From: an uncultured Rhodanobacteraceae bacterium
Lineage (GTDB): Bacteria > Pseudomonadota > Gammaproteobacteria > Xanthomonadales > SZUA-5
Direction: 5' to 3'
Assembly: GCA_937928755.1 (NCBI GenBank)
Contig: CALEZI010000049.1
Location: forward strand, 1-64,000
DNA: 64,000 bases
Shown here: piece by piece, positions 34,537 to 43,128 of the stretch
How positions within the stretch are numbered: position 1 is the first letter of the stretch
How the letters are laid out: the number at the start of each line of letters is the position of its first letter
Made by a program: the position numbers and the translations under genes
Notes under the pieces: generated by a model
Database searches by the model: none
Seen by the model: only the letters and a program-made list of their open reading frames with translations
What the model was told of the DNA's origin: nothing

Positions 34537-34589
34537 CGGCGGGCACATGGCTGCCACCGAAACTGCCGTGAGGGTTTGTCGTCTTCGAG

Positions 34590-34641
34590 GTGGGAGCGGA
34601 TTTACTCCGCGAGAGCTTTCGCGGGATAAACCCGCTCCCAC
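34590..34641. repeat. REP-like inverted repeat, GTGGGAGCG family
   Basis: Arms beginning GTGGGAGCGGATTTA and ending TAAACCCGCTCCCAC form an imperfect 23-base stem around GAGCTT. It is the same class as 18018-18080 and likewise lies between two convergent genes, where it may also terminate transcription. Confidence 0.85.
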
Positions 34642-34686
34642 AGCATCGCTGCGCAATCAAACGCGCCGCCACGCCCACAAAAATGC

Positions 34687-35334
34687 CTACAAGGGCGCTT
34701 CAACCACCTCGATCATCGCCTCATTGCGGCGTAGCAGTGGCAGCACCCACGGCGCGTTGTAGCGTGCGGTCCACGGTGCGCCAACCGATTCGATGCCGGC
34801 ATCCGCCAGGGCCTGGGTGAGCTCCGCCGTGTGCTCGGCAAATTGTTCGGCCGTGCCGCGTCCGGAAAAACGCAGCGCCGCGACGAGCCGGCCGGGCACC
34901 ACGCGCAGGGTGACGCGCGGATCGAGCGGCTGCGGCAGCGTTTCCAGGGTGTATTCGGCGGGCATGTAGAACGCGACGCGCCAGCCGCCGCTGCTGTCGC
35001 GCTGAGCAGCCACGGGTGCGGTCATCGCGATCTTCTCACCAGGATCTGGCGCCATCGCCACCGGCGCGGTCATCGCGATCTTCTGCTCGCCGCGGTTGTC
35101 GCCGAAGATGTAACCGGCGAGACGGCGGAAACCCTCGTTGCCGGCGTCGCCATAGCTTCCCGCCTCGATCACGGTTTCCGCGATCACGGTATCGCCATAG
35201 CGACGGATCTCGACGCCGGATTCCAGCGTGCGTTCGACCGTGTACGGGACCTGCTCGGTTGCCATCACCACCCCTGGGCGCACGACAAGAGCCATCGCCA
35301 CAAGCGCCACCGCAACTGCCTTCCAACCCAGCAT
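34687..35334 (-). CDS. SOUL family heme-binding protein, exported
   Basis: A 215-residue protein with a signal peptide (MLGWKAVAVALVAMALVVRPGVVMA) and a SOUL domain: PYTVERTLESGVEIRRYGDTVIAET, GFRRLAGYIFGDNRGEQKIAMTAPV, VAFYMPAEYTLETLPQP and the C-terminal APWTARYNAPWVLPLLRRNEAMIEV. The family binds heme or porphyrins in animals and plants; the bacterial role is unknown. A second IAMTAPVA motif lies 16 residues after the first, normal for the family. ATG 35334 gives the signal peptide. It is divergent from the APC permease gene. Confidence 0.9.
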   Translation of the reverse strand: MLGWKAVAVALVAMALVVRPGVVMATEQVPYTVERTLESGVEIRRYGDTVIAETVIEAGSYGDAGNEGFRRLAGYIFGDNRGEQKIAMTAPVAMAPDPGEKIAMTAPVAAQRDSSGGWRVAFYMPAEYTLETLPQPLDPRVTLRVVPGRLVAALRFSGRGTAEQFAEHTAELTQALADAGIESVGAPWTARYNAPWVLPLLRRNEAMIEVVEAPL

Positions 35335-35527
35335 GTTCGTACTCCGCAATTCGCTGACGCAAGCATCCCCGAGTGCCCGTGTGCGTGGCGCATGGAAACC
35401 CATTCCAGGCGTGATGTGGCGATTGGCATCCCGAGTACAGTGGGCTAACCTCGACGCGCAATGATGCCTGCGGCGGGCGCCCGACCGATCGGCATACGGT
35501 CGCCCGGCGCAATTCGGAAACGCGATC

Positions 35528-36805
35528 ATGAGCCCATCCCGTCGCATCGGCCCGCTGCTGGCCACCGTCCTGGTCGCCGGGAACATGATCGGCTCCGGAA
35601 TCTTCCTGCTGCCGGCGTCGCTAGCCCGCATCGGTTCGTCGACGCTCCTCGGCTGGATCGTTTCGCTCGGCGGCGCGCTACTGATTGCCGGCATGTTTGC
35701 GGTGCTCGGCGCCACGCGCGCGAATCCGGATGGCCTGGTGCGCTGGCCGGCCGAACGCGTGCATCCGATTGCCGGCTTCGTCGCGTGGGCTTCCTACTGG
35801 ACCGCCAACTGGACCGGCAATGTCGGCATCGTGCTGGCAGCAGTCGGCTATCTCAGCCTGTTGTTCCCAGCGCTGAAGACACCGGTAATGGCGCTGCTGA
35901 TGACACTGGCCTTGATCTGGCTATTGACCGGCCTGTGCCTGTTCGGCGCGCGCGTGGTCGCGCGTTTCAGCGGCCTGACCCTGACCATCGGCCTGTTGCC
36001 GATATTCGCCGCGATCGTGCTCGGCCTCGGCGCGTTCTCGCCGGAGACCTTCAGCGCATCCTGGAATGTGACTGGCAAGCCGTTGCTCGACACCGTACCG
36101 CCGTCGCTGCTGATCATCTTCTGGGCCTTCCTGGGACTGGAAAGCGCCGCGGTGGCGGCGGCGGTGGTCGACAATCCGCAGCGCAATGTGCCGATCGCCG
36201 CGCTGGGTGGCGTCTGCCTGGCCGGCGTGATTTACGTCGCAGCCTCGATTGCGGTGATGGGCGTGATTCCGGCGACCGAATTGCAGTCCTCCACGGCTCC
36301 GTTCGCCGAGGTGGTCGCGCGCATCGCCGGCGCCAATGCCGGCGCGCTGATTGCCGTCTGCGCGATCGTCAAGATCTGCGGCACCGTGGCCGGCTGGTTC
36401 CTGGTCAACGCCGAATGCGGCCGCAGCGGCGCCGCAGCGGGCTATCTGCCGGCCTTCATTTCCGAATCGGATCCGAACCAGCTACCGCGCCGCGGGCTGA
36501 TCGTGCTGGCGATCCTGATGAGCGCAGTCGCGATCGCGACGATGTCATCCACCATCAATGCGCAGTTCAACCTGCTGCTGAACGTGGTCGTCGTGTGGGT
36601 GCTGGCGGTCTACGCCCTGTGCGCGCTGGCGCTGCTGCTCGATCGCCAGCAGCCCGGACGCTATCGGCTGCTGGCGCTGGCGGCGATGCTGTTCAGCCTG
36701 TGGGTGGTCTACGCCTCTCCGGTCAGCGACACCGGCCCGGCACTGGTGTTCCTGGCGCTGTGCGTGCCGGTGGGTTGGTTGTTGCAGCGATCTCCAGCGG
36801 CCTAA
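35528..36805 (+). CDS. APC superfamily amino acid permease/antiporter (AdiC-like)
   Basis: A 425-residue inner-membrane transporter with about twelve helices. The conserved first helix carries the unwound GSGIF substrate-binding motif (VAGNMIGSGIFLLPASL), and helix 6 reads FWAFLGLESAAVAAAVVDNPQRNVP, as in AdiC-type basic amino acid/polyamine antiporters. The exact substrate is not predictable. The start at 35528 (MSPSRRIG) has GGAAAC a few bases upstream. No decarboxylase gene is adjacent, unlike typical acid-resistance antiporter loci. Confidence 0.9.
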   Translation: MSPSRRIGPLLATVLVAGNMIGSGIFLLPASLARIGSSTLLGWIVSLGGALLIAGMFAVLGATRANPDGLVRWPAERVHPIAGFVAWASYWTANWTGNVGIVLAAVGYLSLLFPALKTPVMALLMTLALIWLLTGLCLFGARVVARFSGLTLTIGLLPIFAAIVLGLGAFSPETFSASWNVTGKPLLDTVPPSLLIIFWAFLGLESAAVAAAVVDNPQRNVPIAALGGVCLAGVIYVAASIAVMGVIPATELQSSTAPFAEVVARIAGANAGALIAVCAIVKICGTVAGWFLVNAECGRSGAAAGYLPAFISESDPNQLPRRGLIVLAILMSAVAIATMSSTINAQFNLLLNVVVVWVLAVYALCALALLLDRQQPGRYRLLALAAMLFSLWVVYASPVSDTGPALVFLALCVPVGWLLQRSPAA

Positions 36806-36916
36806 CGTGGATCCTTTGCCAATGGCGAAGAATCCGTCCAGTCCCGGCGACAAGCTGACGGTCGAATCCTCCAGGCGCGCAGGTCGAGTTGCCCGCAGCG
36901 GTCTTGACACCTTCGA

Positions 36917-38938
36917 TCAGTCCGGTCGCCGCGTACTTTGCAGCCACGCGCGCAGGCTCGCGCTCGGCGGCGCGGGTTCGGGGCCAGCGAGGTGCTCGTG
37001 CAGCGCCTGCTCCAGCAGATACAACCACGCTTCACGCGAGAGCGGCTCATCGAGCGCGTGTCCGCCGCTTTTTTCCACATGCAGTTCGACCGATTTGCCC
37101 AGCCGCCGCAGCGTTGCCGCATAGTGGGTGACGCTGCGGATGGCGACACGCTCGTCGCGGCCTCCGGCGTACAGGACGACCGGACGCTGCAACGACGCGG
37201 CATTCGCCAGTGGCGATTGCGCGTGCAAGCGCAGCATTACCGCGGAGTCGTCGGGATCCACCCCCAGCAACTTGAAACGCGTGGCCAGCGGCGTGCCCAA
37301 CTGGTCGCTGAGGTCGCTCTGGGTGACGGCCCAACGCAGGGCCCAGCCAAAGTCGGTGGGCGGCACGCCGGCGATGGCGACGCGATACAGGTCCGGGTGA
37401 AAGGTCACGCCCTGCAGCGCGGCGTAGCCGCCGAACGATGCGCCCTGGATCGCCACCCGCTCGGGATCGCCGATGCCGTTGTCGAGCAGAAAACGGGTTC
37501 CGTCGATGATGTCCAACTGCACGCGGCCGTTGCCGAAATCGCCATTGGCGGCGAACAGATAGTCGCGGCCGAGGCCGGTCGATCCGCGGAAGTTGGGTTC
37601 GAACACCGCGTATCCGCGATTGGCGAGGAACTGGGTGATCGCCGAGTAACCCGGCGCGCTGGCCGACCACGGCCCGCCGTGCACGCTGACCACCAGCGGC
37701 AACCTGCCTGGATCGCGACCGGGCGGAAGACTGAGGAATCCGTGCAGACGCATGCCGTCGCTCGCACTCCAACTGATCGGCCATTTGCGCGCCAGGTGCG
37801 CCGGGTCGAGCGGCGACTTTGCGTCGATATCGAGGATTCGCCGCAGTTCGCCGCTGCGCGGATCGAAGACGAACCAGCGCGCTTGCGGCAACTGGCTGTC
37901 GCGCTCGGCGACCAGCCAGCGTGCGTCCGCGCCATGCCCGACCTGAACGTCGAGGTCCCGCTCGGGCAGCAAGGCTTGCAGGTGCGCCAAGTCTGCTTCC
38001 GCGCTGGAGCTCAGGCCGTGCAAGCGCGGAACGGTGCTGCGGTAATCCGCCAACAGCAGCTCGCCGCTGATCGGGTCGATCACGATGTGCCCGAGGTCGG
38101 CCTCGCGGTGCGGGTCGGCATGGACATCGCGGCGCGAGCCATCGCCGGACAAATGCTGCAGACGCGCGAACCCGCCGCCGAGATCCGAGTTCAGCCACAG
38201 GCCCTGGTCGGATTCGTCCACGCCGATGAACTGGCAGCGCTCGAGATTCACGCAGCGCGCGACCTCGACCGGCGCGCCGCCCGGCGGCAGCCGCAGGATC
38301 GCGTGGCGCCCGGATTCGATGCGGCGCAGATAGAGCAGCGCGCCATCGGTCGACAACGCGGCATCGCCGAGCGGCAACGTATCGACGTGCAGTTCAACCT
38401 GTTTGCCGCTGGCTTCGAGGCGCAGCAGGCGCGAGTGCGCTTGCGCCGCTCCCGGCAGACTGTGCTCCAGCACCAGCAGCGCCGCAGGCTGGCTTGGATC
38501 GACGCCGACGACCTCGTGCAGCACACCCTGTCCGAGGCGGGCAATGCGCCCGGAACCGACGCCACCGTCAATATTGAACAGCGCTACCTGATCGGCGGAT
38601 ACCAGAAACACGTGCCGGGCGTCGCGCGACCAGATGAGCGTATCGGCATCGACCCTGGGCAGTGCCCGGCGCGGCGCATCCTCGTCGAAACGCTGCAGCC
38701 ACAGGCTGCGCTGACCATTGCCCTCGCGCACGAAAGCCAACTGGCGACCGTCGGGTGAGAGGCGCACCTCGCGCAAGGTGGCCTGTGTCAGGAAGCCCTC
38801 GCGCGGCAGAATGGGCGCGGGCAGCTGCGACTGCGTTGCGGCGCGGATCGGCGCCAGCGCATCGGCGAGCGCCGCGCATGGCGCGACGATCAGCAGGGCA
38901 GCCAGCAGCAGGGCGCGGATCGAGTGGATTCTGGACAT
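36917..38938 (-). CDS. S9 family (prolyl oligopeptidase-like) peptidase, exported
   Basis: A 673-residue exported serine peptidase. A signal peptide (MSRIHSIRALLLAALLIVAPCAALA) is followed by a seven-bladed propeller domain (about residues 40-400) and an alpha/beta-hydrolase domain with the nucleophile in GASFGGYAAL, the acid in YAGGRDERVAI and the base in SGGHAL. Oxyanion and substrate loops read VSVHGGPW. It likely trims peptides in the periplasm. ATG at 38938 has GAGGG seven bases upstream. The frame open to 39067 is a 5' extension without support. Confidence 0.92.
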   Translation of the reverse strand: MSRIHSIRALLLAALLIVAPCAALADALAPIRAATQSQLPAPILPREGFLTQATLREVRLSPDGRQLAFVREGNGQRSLWLQRFDEDAPRRALPRVDADTLIWSRDARHVFLVSADQVALFNIDGGVGSGRIARLGQGVLHEVVGVDPSQPAALLVLEHSLPGAAQAHSRLLRLEASGKQVELHVDTLPLGDAALSTDGALLYLRRIESGRHAILRLPPGGAPVEVARCVNLERCQFIGVDESDQGLWLNSDLGGGFARLQHLSGDGSRRDVHADPHREADLGHIVIDPISGELLLADYRSTVPRLHGLSSSAEADLAHLQALLPERDLDVQVGHGADARWLVAERDSQLPQARWFVFDPRSGELRRILDIDAKSPLDPAHLARKWPISWSASDGMRLHGFLSLPPGRDPGRLPLVVSVHGGPWSASAPGYSAITQFLANRGYAVFEPNFRGSTGLGRDYLFAANGDFGNGRVQLDIIDGTRFLLDNGIGDPERVAIQGASFGGYAALQGVTFHPDLYRVAIAGVPPTDFGWALRWAVTQSDLSDQLGTPLATRFKLLGVDPDDSAVMLRLHAQSPLANAASLQRPVVLYAGGRDERVAIRSVTHYAATLRRLGKSVELHVEKSGGHALDEPLSREAWLYLLEQALHEHLAGPEPAPPSASLRAWLQSTRRPD

Positions 38939-39000
38939 CTTTCGACCCTCAAGTTCGGACCTGACCATCTGCCATACCCGGAAAATGTTGCCCAGACGCT

Positions 39001-39081
39001 GTTGCAGGAGCGTCGCGTGCGACGCGACCGTCAGCCGCGGCGTTAGAACAGCGGTCGCAACGTGCACGTCGCTCCTACAAC
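39001..39081. repeat. imperfect inverted repeat around GTTGYAGGAGCG
   Basis: Two 29-base arms, 39001-39029 and 39053-39081, match as inverted copies with several mismatches; both carry the GTTG[C/T]AGGAGCG start common to Xanthomonadales extragenic palindromes. It lies just upstream of the S9 peptidase and covers the stop of the membrane-protein gene. Confidence 0.6.
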
Positions 39082-40868
39082 GGCTCTGGCGCCTCGCGAT
39101 CGAGGTGCATCAAGCGCAACCCGATCAGCGCCGGCAGCCCGACGACACCGCAGGCAGCCACCCACAACCAGCGCCGAGGGCCGGCGAGTCCCTGGCGCGC
39201 ACTCAGCCATAACGCCGACAGCAACGACGCCAGCATCAGTGCGGCGGCCAGCATCTGCATCGAAGCCGGCCGCGGCGCCGGGCCACGTTCGTAAAGCGGT
39301 TCGGGCTCGGCGAACAGCCCGGCCAGCGCCCGGCGCGACTGATGCATCGCCGGCGACAACCACCAATCGTAATGCCGCAGCCAGAGCGGGAAATCGGGCG
39401 TCAGCGCGCGCCGAGCGACCGTGGTGACGTGGCCGCCAGCATCGACCATCAGCAGTTGCTGCCAGGCCTCGCCGGGACCGTCGATGCTGCCGCGCCCGTA
39501 CACCAGCGAGACCAGGTGACCATCGAGCAATTCGATCAGGTCGACCCGATCGAGGCTGCCGATCGGCGCCGGCAACCCGAGTCGCGTACGTGGATCGAGC
39601 ACGCCCTGCGCGTTGGCGAGATTGCGCGCGTCGAAAAAGTACAGCGCCCGGTCGCTGAGCACCGTCATCGACTCGCCGGCCGGTGTCGGCAGCGCAGCGA
39701 GCGTCTCGCCCGCGGGCAGCAGGATGCGCGGGTGTATCTGGCTGGACTCGCTGTCGTAGCTGTAAACCGCGTGCGCCGTTGCCAGCGCGCTGGCGCCGAG
39801 TGGCAGCGGCGCCAGATCGAACGCCGCGTGCTCGCCGCCAACGCCGAGCACCCCGGCGCGGCGACCGTCGGCCAGCGTCACGCCATGGAAACGCAGGTCG
39901 TCGTGGCTGAAGATGAAGCGCGTACGGCGATCATCGTCGTCGAACTCCATCGGCATCGGATTGGTCAACTGCTGTCGCGATGCGAAATCCTCGATCTGCA
40001 CTTGCGTGCCGTATACCTCCGACAAGCGCACCTGCTCGCGCCACAGCCCGGCGTCCGGATGCGCCGAGACCGCCAGCCCGGCAAGCAGCAAGTCGGCGCC
40101 ATCGGCACGACTCGCCTCGACATAACCGCCAACCGGCGGCGTGCTGTTGAGCGGATGCGTGCCGAGCAGCATCCATCCGGTCTGGTACAGCAGCGTCAAC
40201 AGCGTCAGCAACAGCCAGACGCCGAATTGCAGCGGCAGCGCCAGCAGCCATTCGCCCAGCGCAAAGCGCGGCGGCGCGCTGAGGTCGGGCTTGAACAGCG
40301 CTGCCAGCATGGCGCCGAGCCAAACCAGCACCAGGGACTGCAGCAGCAAGGCCCAGATGCCACTGGTCTTGCTGAACAGCAACACGCTGATCGGCACCAG
40401 CGCGAACAGCGCCAGCCGTCGCGGCGCCAGCATGGCGCAGGCGGCAGCGAGATAGCAGATGCAGGCGATCGTCCAGGCGGCCAGCGGCAAGCCCCAGTGA
40501 CGCAGATCGACCACCCGCGCCGTCAGGGTCGATTGCGCGGTGATCACGATCAGCAACGGCAGCAGGACCGCGATCGCCAGCAACAGCATGGCCGCGCCGG
40601 CCAGCGCGTGGACGATCTGGAAATGCGGGACCGGCCGGTGCAACAGGTTCAGCCAGGTGTTCGGCTTGCGGTAGCCGCCCATTTGGTACAGACCGAGCAG
40701 CAGCCCTGCCAGTCCATACACCGCGGCCACCACCTGGTAGACGAACAGCGGCTGTTGCAGCGGATCGACCATGCGGGCAAGAAAGCCGAGCACCGCCAGG
40801 TGCACCAGCAGCGCGAGCAGGGCCCAGTGGCGAAAGCGCTGCAGTTCGGCGAAGAAGAGATTGCTCAC
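39075..40868 (-). CDS. large membrane protein encoded with an ABC ATPase
   Basis: A 597-residue protein with about seven N-terminal transmembrane helices (residues 13-230), a roughly 300-residue periplasmic or cytosolic beta-rich domain, and two C-terminal helices (about 530-580). The position after an ABC ATPase and a GntR regulator suggests the permease of a YtrA/B-type transporter. The start is GTG at 40868 (VSNLFFAELQRFRHW), with AGGA seven bases before it, 19 bases after the ATPase stop. The periplasmic part is not one I recognise. Confidence 0.78.
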   Translation of the reverse strand: MSNLFFAELQRFRHWALLALLVHLAVLGFLARMVDPLQQPLFVYQVVAAVYGLAGLLLGLYQMGGYRKPNTWLNLLHRPVPHFQIVHALAGAAMLLLAIAVLLPLLIVITAQSTLTARVVDLRHWGLPLAAWTIACICYLAAACAMLAPRRLALFALVPISVLLFSKTSGIWALLLQSLVLVWLGAMLAALFKPDLSAPPRFALGEWLLALPLQFGVWLLLTLLTLLYQTGWMLLGTHPLNSTPPVGGYVEASRADGADLLLAGLAVSAHPDAGLWREQVRLSEVYGTQVQIEDFASRQQLTNPMPMEFDDDDRRTRFIFSHDDLRFHGVTLADGRRAGVLGVGGEHAAFDLAPLPLGASALATAHAVYSYDSESSQIHPRILLPAGETLAALPTPAGESMTVLSDRALYFFDARNLANAQGVLDPRTRLGLPAPIGSLDRVDLIELLDGHLVSLVYGRGSIDGPGEAWQQLLMVDAGGHVTTVARRALTPDFPLWLRHYDWWLSPAMHQSRRALAGLFAEPEPLYERGPAPRPASMQMLAAALMLASLLSALWLSARQGLAGPRRWLWVAACGVVGLPALIGLRLMHLDREAPEPL

Positions 40869-40887
40869 GATGCGATCCTGGGTGGTT

Positions 40888-41796
40888 TCAGGCCGCGACT
40901 GGCGCGGCGTGATTCTTGGCGAGAAAGCCGTTGACCGCGCGATCCAGGCTGACCGGCATGCTGCGCATCGAACGCGCGCCGCAACTGCGCAGGAACTCGG
41001 CGAAATCCTGGTTCTGATCGAGCACCAGGTAATGGTGCAAGCCGTCGATGCGTTGCACCTGCAGCAGTCCCGGCACGCGCTCCGGCGGCGGGCCCTGGAA
41101 CGGGATGTCGGCAATCCAGTGGCTGACACGGGCGCAGAAGTCGTCCGGCGCGGACATGTTCTTCAATTGACCGCGTTCGAGAATGATCAGGTTCTCGGCG
41201 ACGCGCTCGACCTCGTCCATCTGGTGCGAGCAATAGATCACCGTGCAGGTGTCGCTGGCGTTGCTGTACAGCAGCGACTCCAGGAACGCGCGCTTGGCGA
41301 CCACGTCCAGACCCAGCGTCGGCTCGTCCAGCACCAGCAGTTCCGGGCTTTGCGCCAGCGCCAGCGCGAGGTTTAAACCGGCACGTTCGCCGCGCGACAA
41401 CTGGCTGACCTTCTGTTCCCGGCGCACGTTGTAGTGGCCGATCACGCCGTCGAAGGCCTTTGGGTTCCAGCGCGGATAGTGGCGGCGCTGCATGTCGATG
41501 ACCGCCGACACGCGCATCCATGCCGGCAGCGTATGTTCCTCGTTGACGAAGCCGATGCGACCGCGATCGTCGGGAGTCAACGCCTGGCAATCGCGACCGA
41601 GAATTCGCGCCTGCCCACTGGTTGGCGGCAGGAAACCGAGCAGGATGCGGAACAGCGTCGACTTGCCGGCGCCGTTGGCGCCGACGATGGCGTGAATGGC
41701 GCCGCGCCCAATGCGCAAGTCCAGATTGTCCAGCGCCAGCGTGGCGCCGTAGCGCTTGCAGAGATGGACGGTTTCGATGACGGTTTCGCTGTTCAT
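40888..41796 (-). CDS. ABC transporter ATP-binding protein
   Basis: A 302-residue ATPase. Walker A is GANGAGKST (about residues 38-46), the signature motif LSRGERAGL (a variant of LSGGQ), Walker B ELLVLDEPTLGLD and the switch His in YCSHQMDEVE. The family typically powers a membrane partner encoded beside it, here the next gene. It is middle in a three-gene operon: its ATG overlaps the GntR stop by four bases (ATGA). Confidence 0.92.
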   Translation of the reverse strand: MNSETVIETVHLCKRYGATLALDNLDLRIGRGAIHAIVGANGAGKSTLFRILLGFLPPTSGQARILGRDCQALTPDDRGRIGFVNEEHTLPAWMRVSAVIDMQRRHYPRWNPKAFDGVIGHYNVRREQKVSQLSRGERAGLNLALALAQSPELLVLDEPTLGLDVVAKRAFLESLLYSNASDTCTVIYCSHQMDEVERVAENLIILERGQLKNMSAPDDFCARVSHWIADIPFQGPPPERVPGLLQVQRIDGLHHYLVLDQNQDFAEFLRSCGARSMRSMPVSLDRAVNGFLAKNHAAPVAA

Positions 41797-42203
41797 GCGC
41801 TCTTCCTCAAGTCCAGCGCGCGGAATTCCGCGGCCAGTCGCACCAGCACCTCTTCACCGGAAATGCCGAGCGCAATCGTCTCGTGCACCAGTCGCTGCAA
41901 AGCCTCGTCCAGGCGACGATCGCGCTCGGCGTCACTGAGCCGCTGCCGCGGCGGGGCGACATACAGCCCGAGACCCTGGCGCGCCTCCAGCCAGCCCTCG
42001 GCAACCAGTTCCGCGTAGGCCTTGGCCACCGTGTTCGGGTTGATCGTCAGTTGCTGCGCCAGACCGCGCACACTCGGCAACTGCGCGCCGACCTTGAGCT
42101 CGCCGGTGGCAATCTGCATGCGCACGCCGTCGACGATCTGCTTGCTGATCGCGCGCGGATCGCCGGTGGCGATCTGGATCATCAGGGGCTGGGTACGTGA
42201 CAT
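41793..42203 (-). CDS. GntR family regulator, YtrA subfamily
   Basis: A 136-residue regulator. The winged-helix DNA-binding domain occupies residues 1-78 (ISKQIVDGVRMQIATGELKVGAQLPSVRGLAQQLTINPNTVAKAYAELVAEGWL), and a short C-terminal helical tail replaces the large ligand domain, as in YtrA proteins. Such regulators repress the ABC operon they head. The perfect dyad at 42216-42246 lies just upstream, so autoregulation is likely. It is first in the GntR/ATPase/membrane-protein operon. Confidence 0.92.
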   Translation of the reverse strand: MSRTQPLMIQIATGDPRAISKQIVDGVRMQIATGELKVGAQLPSVRGLAQQLTINPNTVAKAYAELVAEGWLEARQGLGLYVAPPRQRLSDAERDRRLDEALQRLVHETIALGISGEEVLVRLAAEFRALDLRKSA

Positions 42204-42215
42204 GATTGGAGTGTC

Positions 42216-42246
42216 TGCACTGTACTGGTGTGCATAGTACAGTGCA
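42216..42246. promoter_or_regulatory. perfect 11-bp dyad, likely YtrA-type operator
   Basis: TGCACTGTACT (42216-42226) and AGTACAGTGCA (42236-42246) are exact inverted copies with nine bases between, ending 12 bases before the GntR start codon. Symmetric GTAC-containing dyads at this position fit a GntR dimer binding its own promoter. Confidence 0.75.
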
Positions 42247-42386
42247 TGCAAAGCGCGCTGTCAAGCCGCTCATTCCGAAGCATCGCTGCGCCATGCACAT
42301 CCTGCCCTCGTTGCGGGTAGGCTACGCGGCCGAGCGGCAGCATCGAAGCTGCCGGACAATTCGGCGAGACAACTTTGGAACCCAGC

Positions 42387-42539
42387 ATGAAACAGACCCT
42401 GATCCCGGCAGCGCTCGGCGTCGCCATCGCCTAGAGCGCCTGCACTCAATCCAATGACCCCGCGCCCGCAGCCGCGCCCCCTGCTCCGGTCGCTGCTGCC
42501 ACGACCACAGCCACCACCGCACCCGAGGAAAACAGCTCA
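42387..42539 (+). pseudogene. lipoprotein signal interrupted by an amber codon, in frame with FKBP
   Basis: Reading from ATG at 42387 gives MKQTLIPAALGVAIA, then TAG at 42432-42434, then SACTQSNDPAPAAAP and an Ala/Thr-rich linker that flows in the same frame into the FKBP ATG at 42540. Changing TAG to TTG would restore a perfect lipobox, Leu-Ser-Ala-Cys. So the intact FKBP domain has lost its export signal through a single-base change. Confidence 0.8.
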
Positions 42540-42872
42540 ATGATCACCACCGCCAGCGGCCTGCAATACGAAGTTCTGACCGAGGGCTCCGGTCCCAAGC
42601 CCGGCCCCACCGATACGGTGACGGTGCACTACAAGGGCACGCTGACCAACGGCAAGGTTTTCGACAGCTCCTACGATCGCGGCGAGCCGATCAGCTTCGG
42701 GCTGAATCAAGTGATCAAGGGCTGGACCGAGGGTCTGCAACTGATGTCCGTCGGCTCAAAGTACCGTCTGACCATCCCGGCCAACCTCGGCTATGGCGCC
42801 GCCGGTGCCGGCGGCGTGATCCCGCCGAATGCGACGCTGATCTTCGAGGTGGAACTGCTGAAGATCAACTGA
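42540..42872 (+). CDS. FKBP-type peptidyl-prolyl cis-trans isomerase
   Basis: A 110-residue single FKBP domain that catalyses cis-trans isomerisation of Xaa-Pro bonds. Active-site positions are all present: VHYKGTLTNGKVFDSSYDRGEPISF, VIKGWTEGLQLMSVG, YGAAGAGGVIPPNATLIFEVELLKI. It is the intact paralogue of the deleted copy at 6184. As it stands translation would begin at 42540, for which GAGGA lies about ten bases upstream, giving a cytosolic enzyme; the upstream frame shows it was a lipoprotein domain before an amber codon arose. Confidence 0.9.
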   Translation: MITTASGLQYEVLTEGSGPKPGPTDTVTVHYKGTLTNGKVFDSSYDRGEPISFGLNQVIKGWTEGLQLMSVGSKYRLTIPANLGYGAAGAGGVIPPNATLIFEVELLKIN

Positions 42873-42992
42873 CCGGCGACCGGCAATAGTGAGGCTGTCG
42901 TCGCGCCCAGGACAATAGAAGCGACCGCAGCATCCACTGTCAGATGCATTCATCCACGGAGAATCCGCGATTGCCGATTTCTCCTCGCTTTG

Positions 42993-43064
42993 GTGGGTCC
43001 AGACTTGTCTGGACGCTTCGTCGACGTGCCAGGATCAACAGCGTCCAGACAAGTCTGGACCCAC
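42993..43064. repeat. paired palindromic repeat, TCCAGAC family
   Basis: A 24-bp unit containing TCCAGACTTGTCTGGA at 42993-43016 and its reverse complement at 43041-43064, 24 bases apart. Same family as 10363, 12545 and 62061. It lies between the convergent FKBP and kinase genes. Confidence 0.88.
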
Positions 43065-43128
43065 AAGGGCACAAGCACGCGCCGTATCGAAGCGCGGCGC
43101 CAATCATCGGTGCTGCACACCAACGGCA

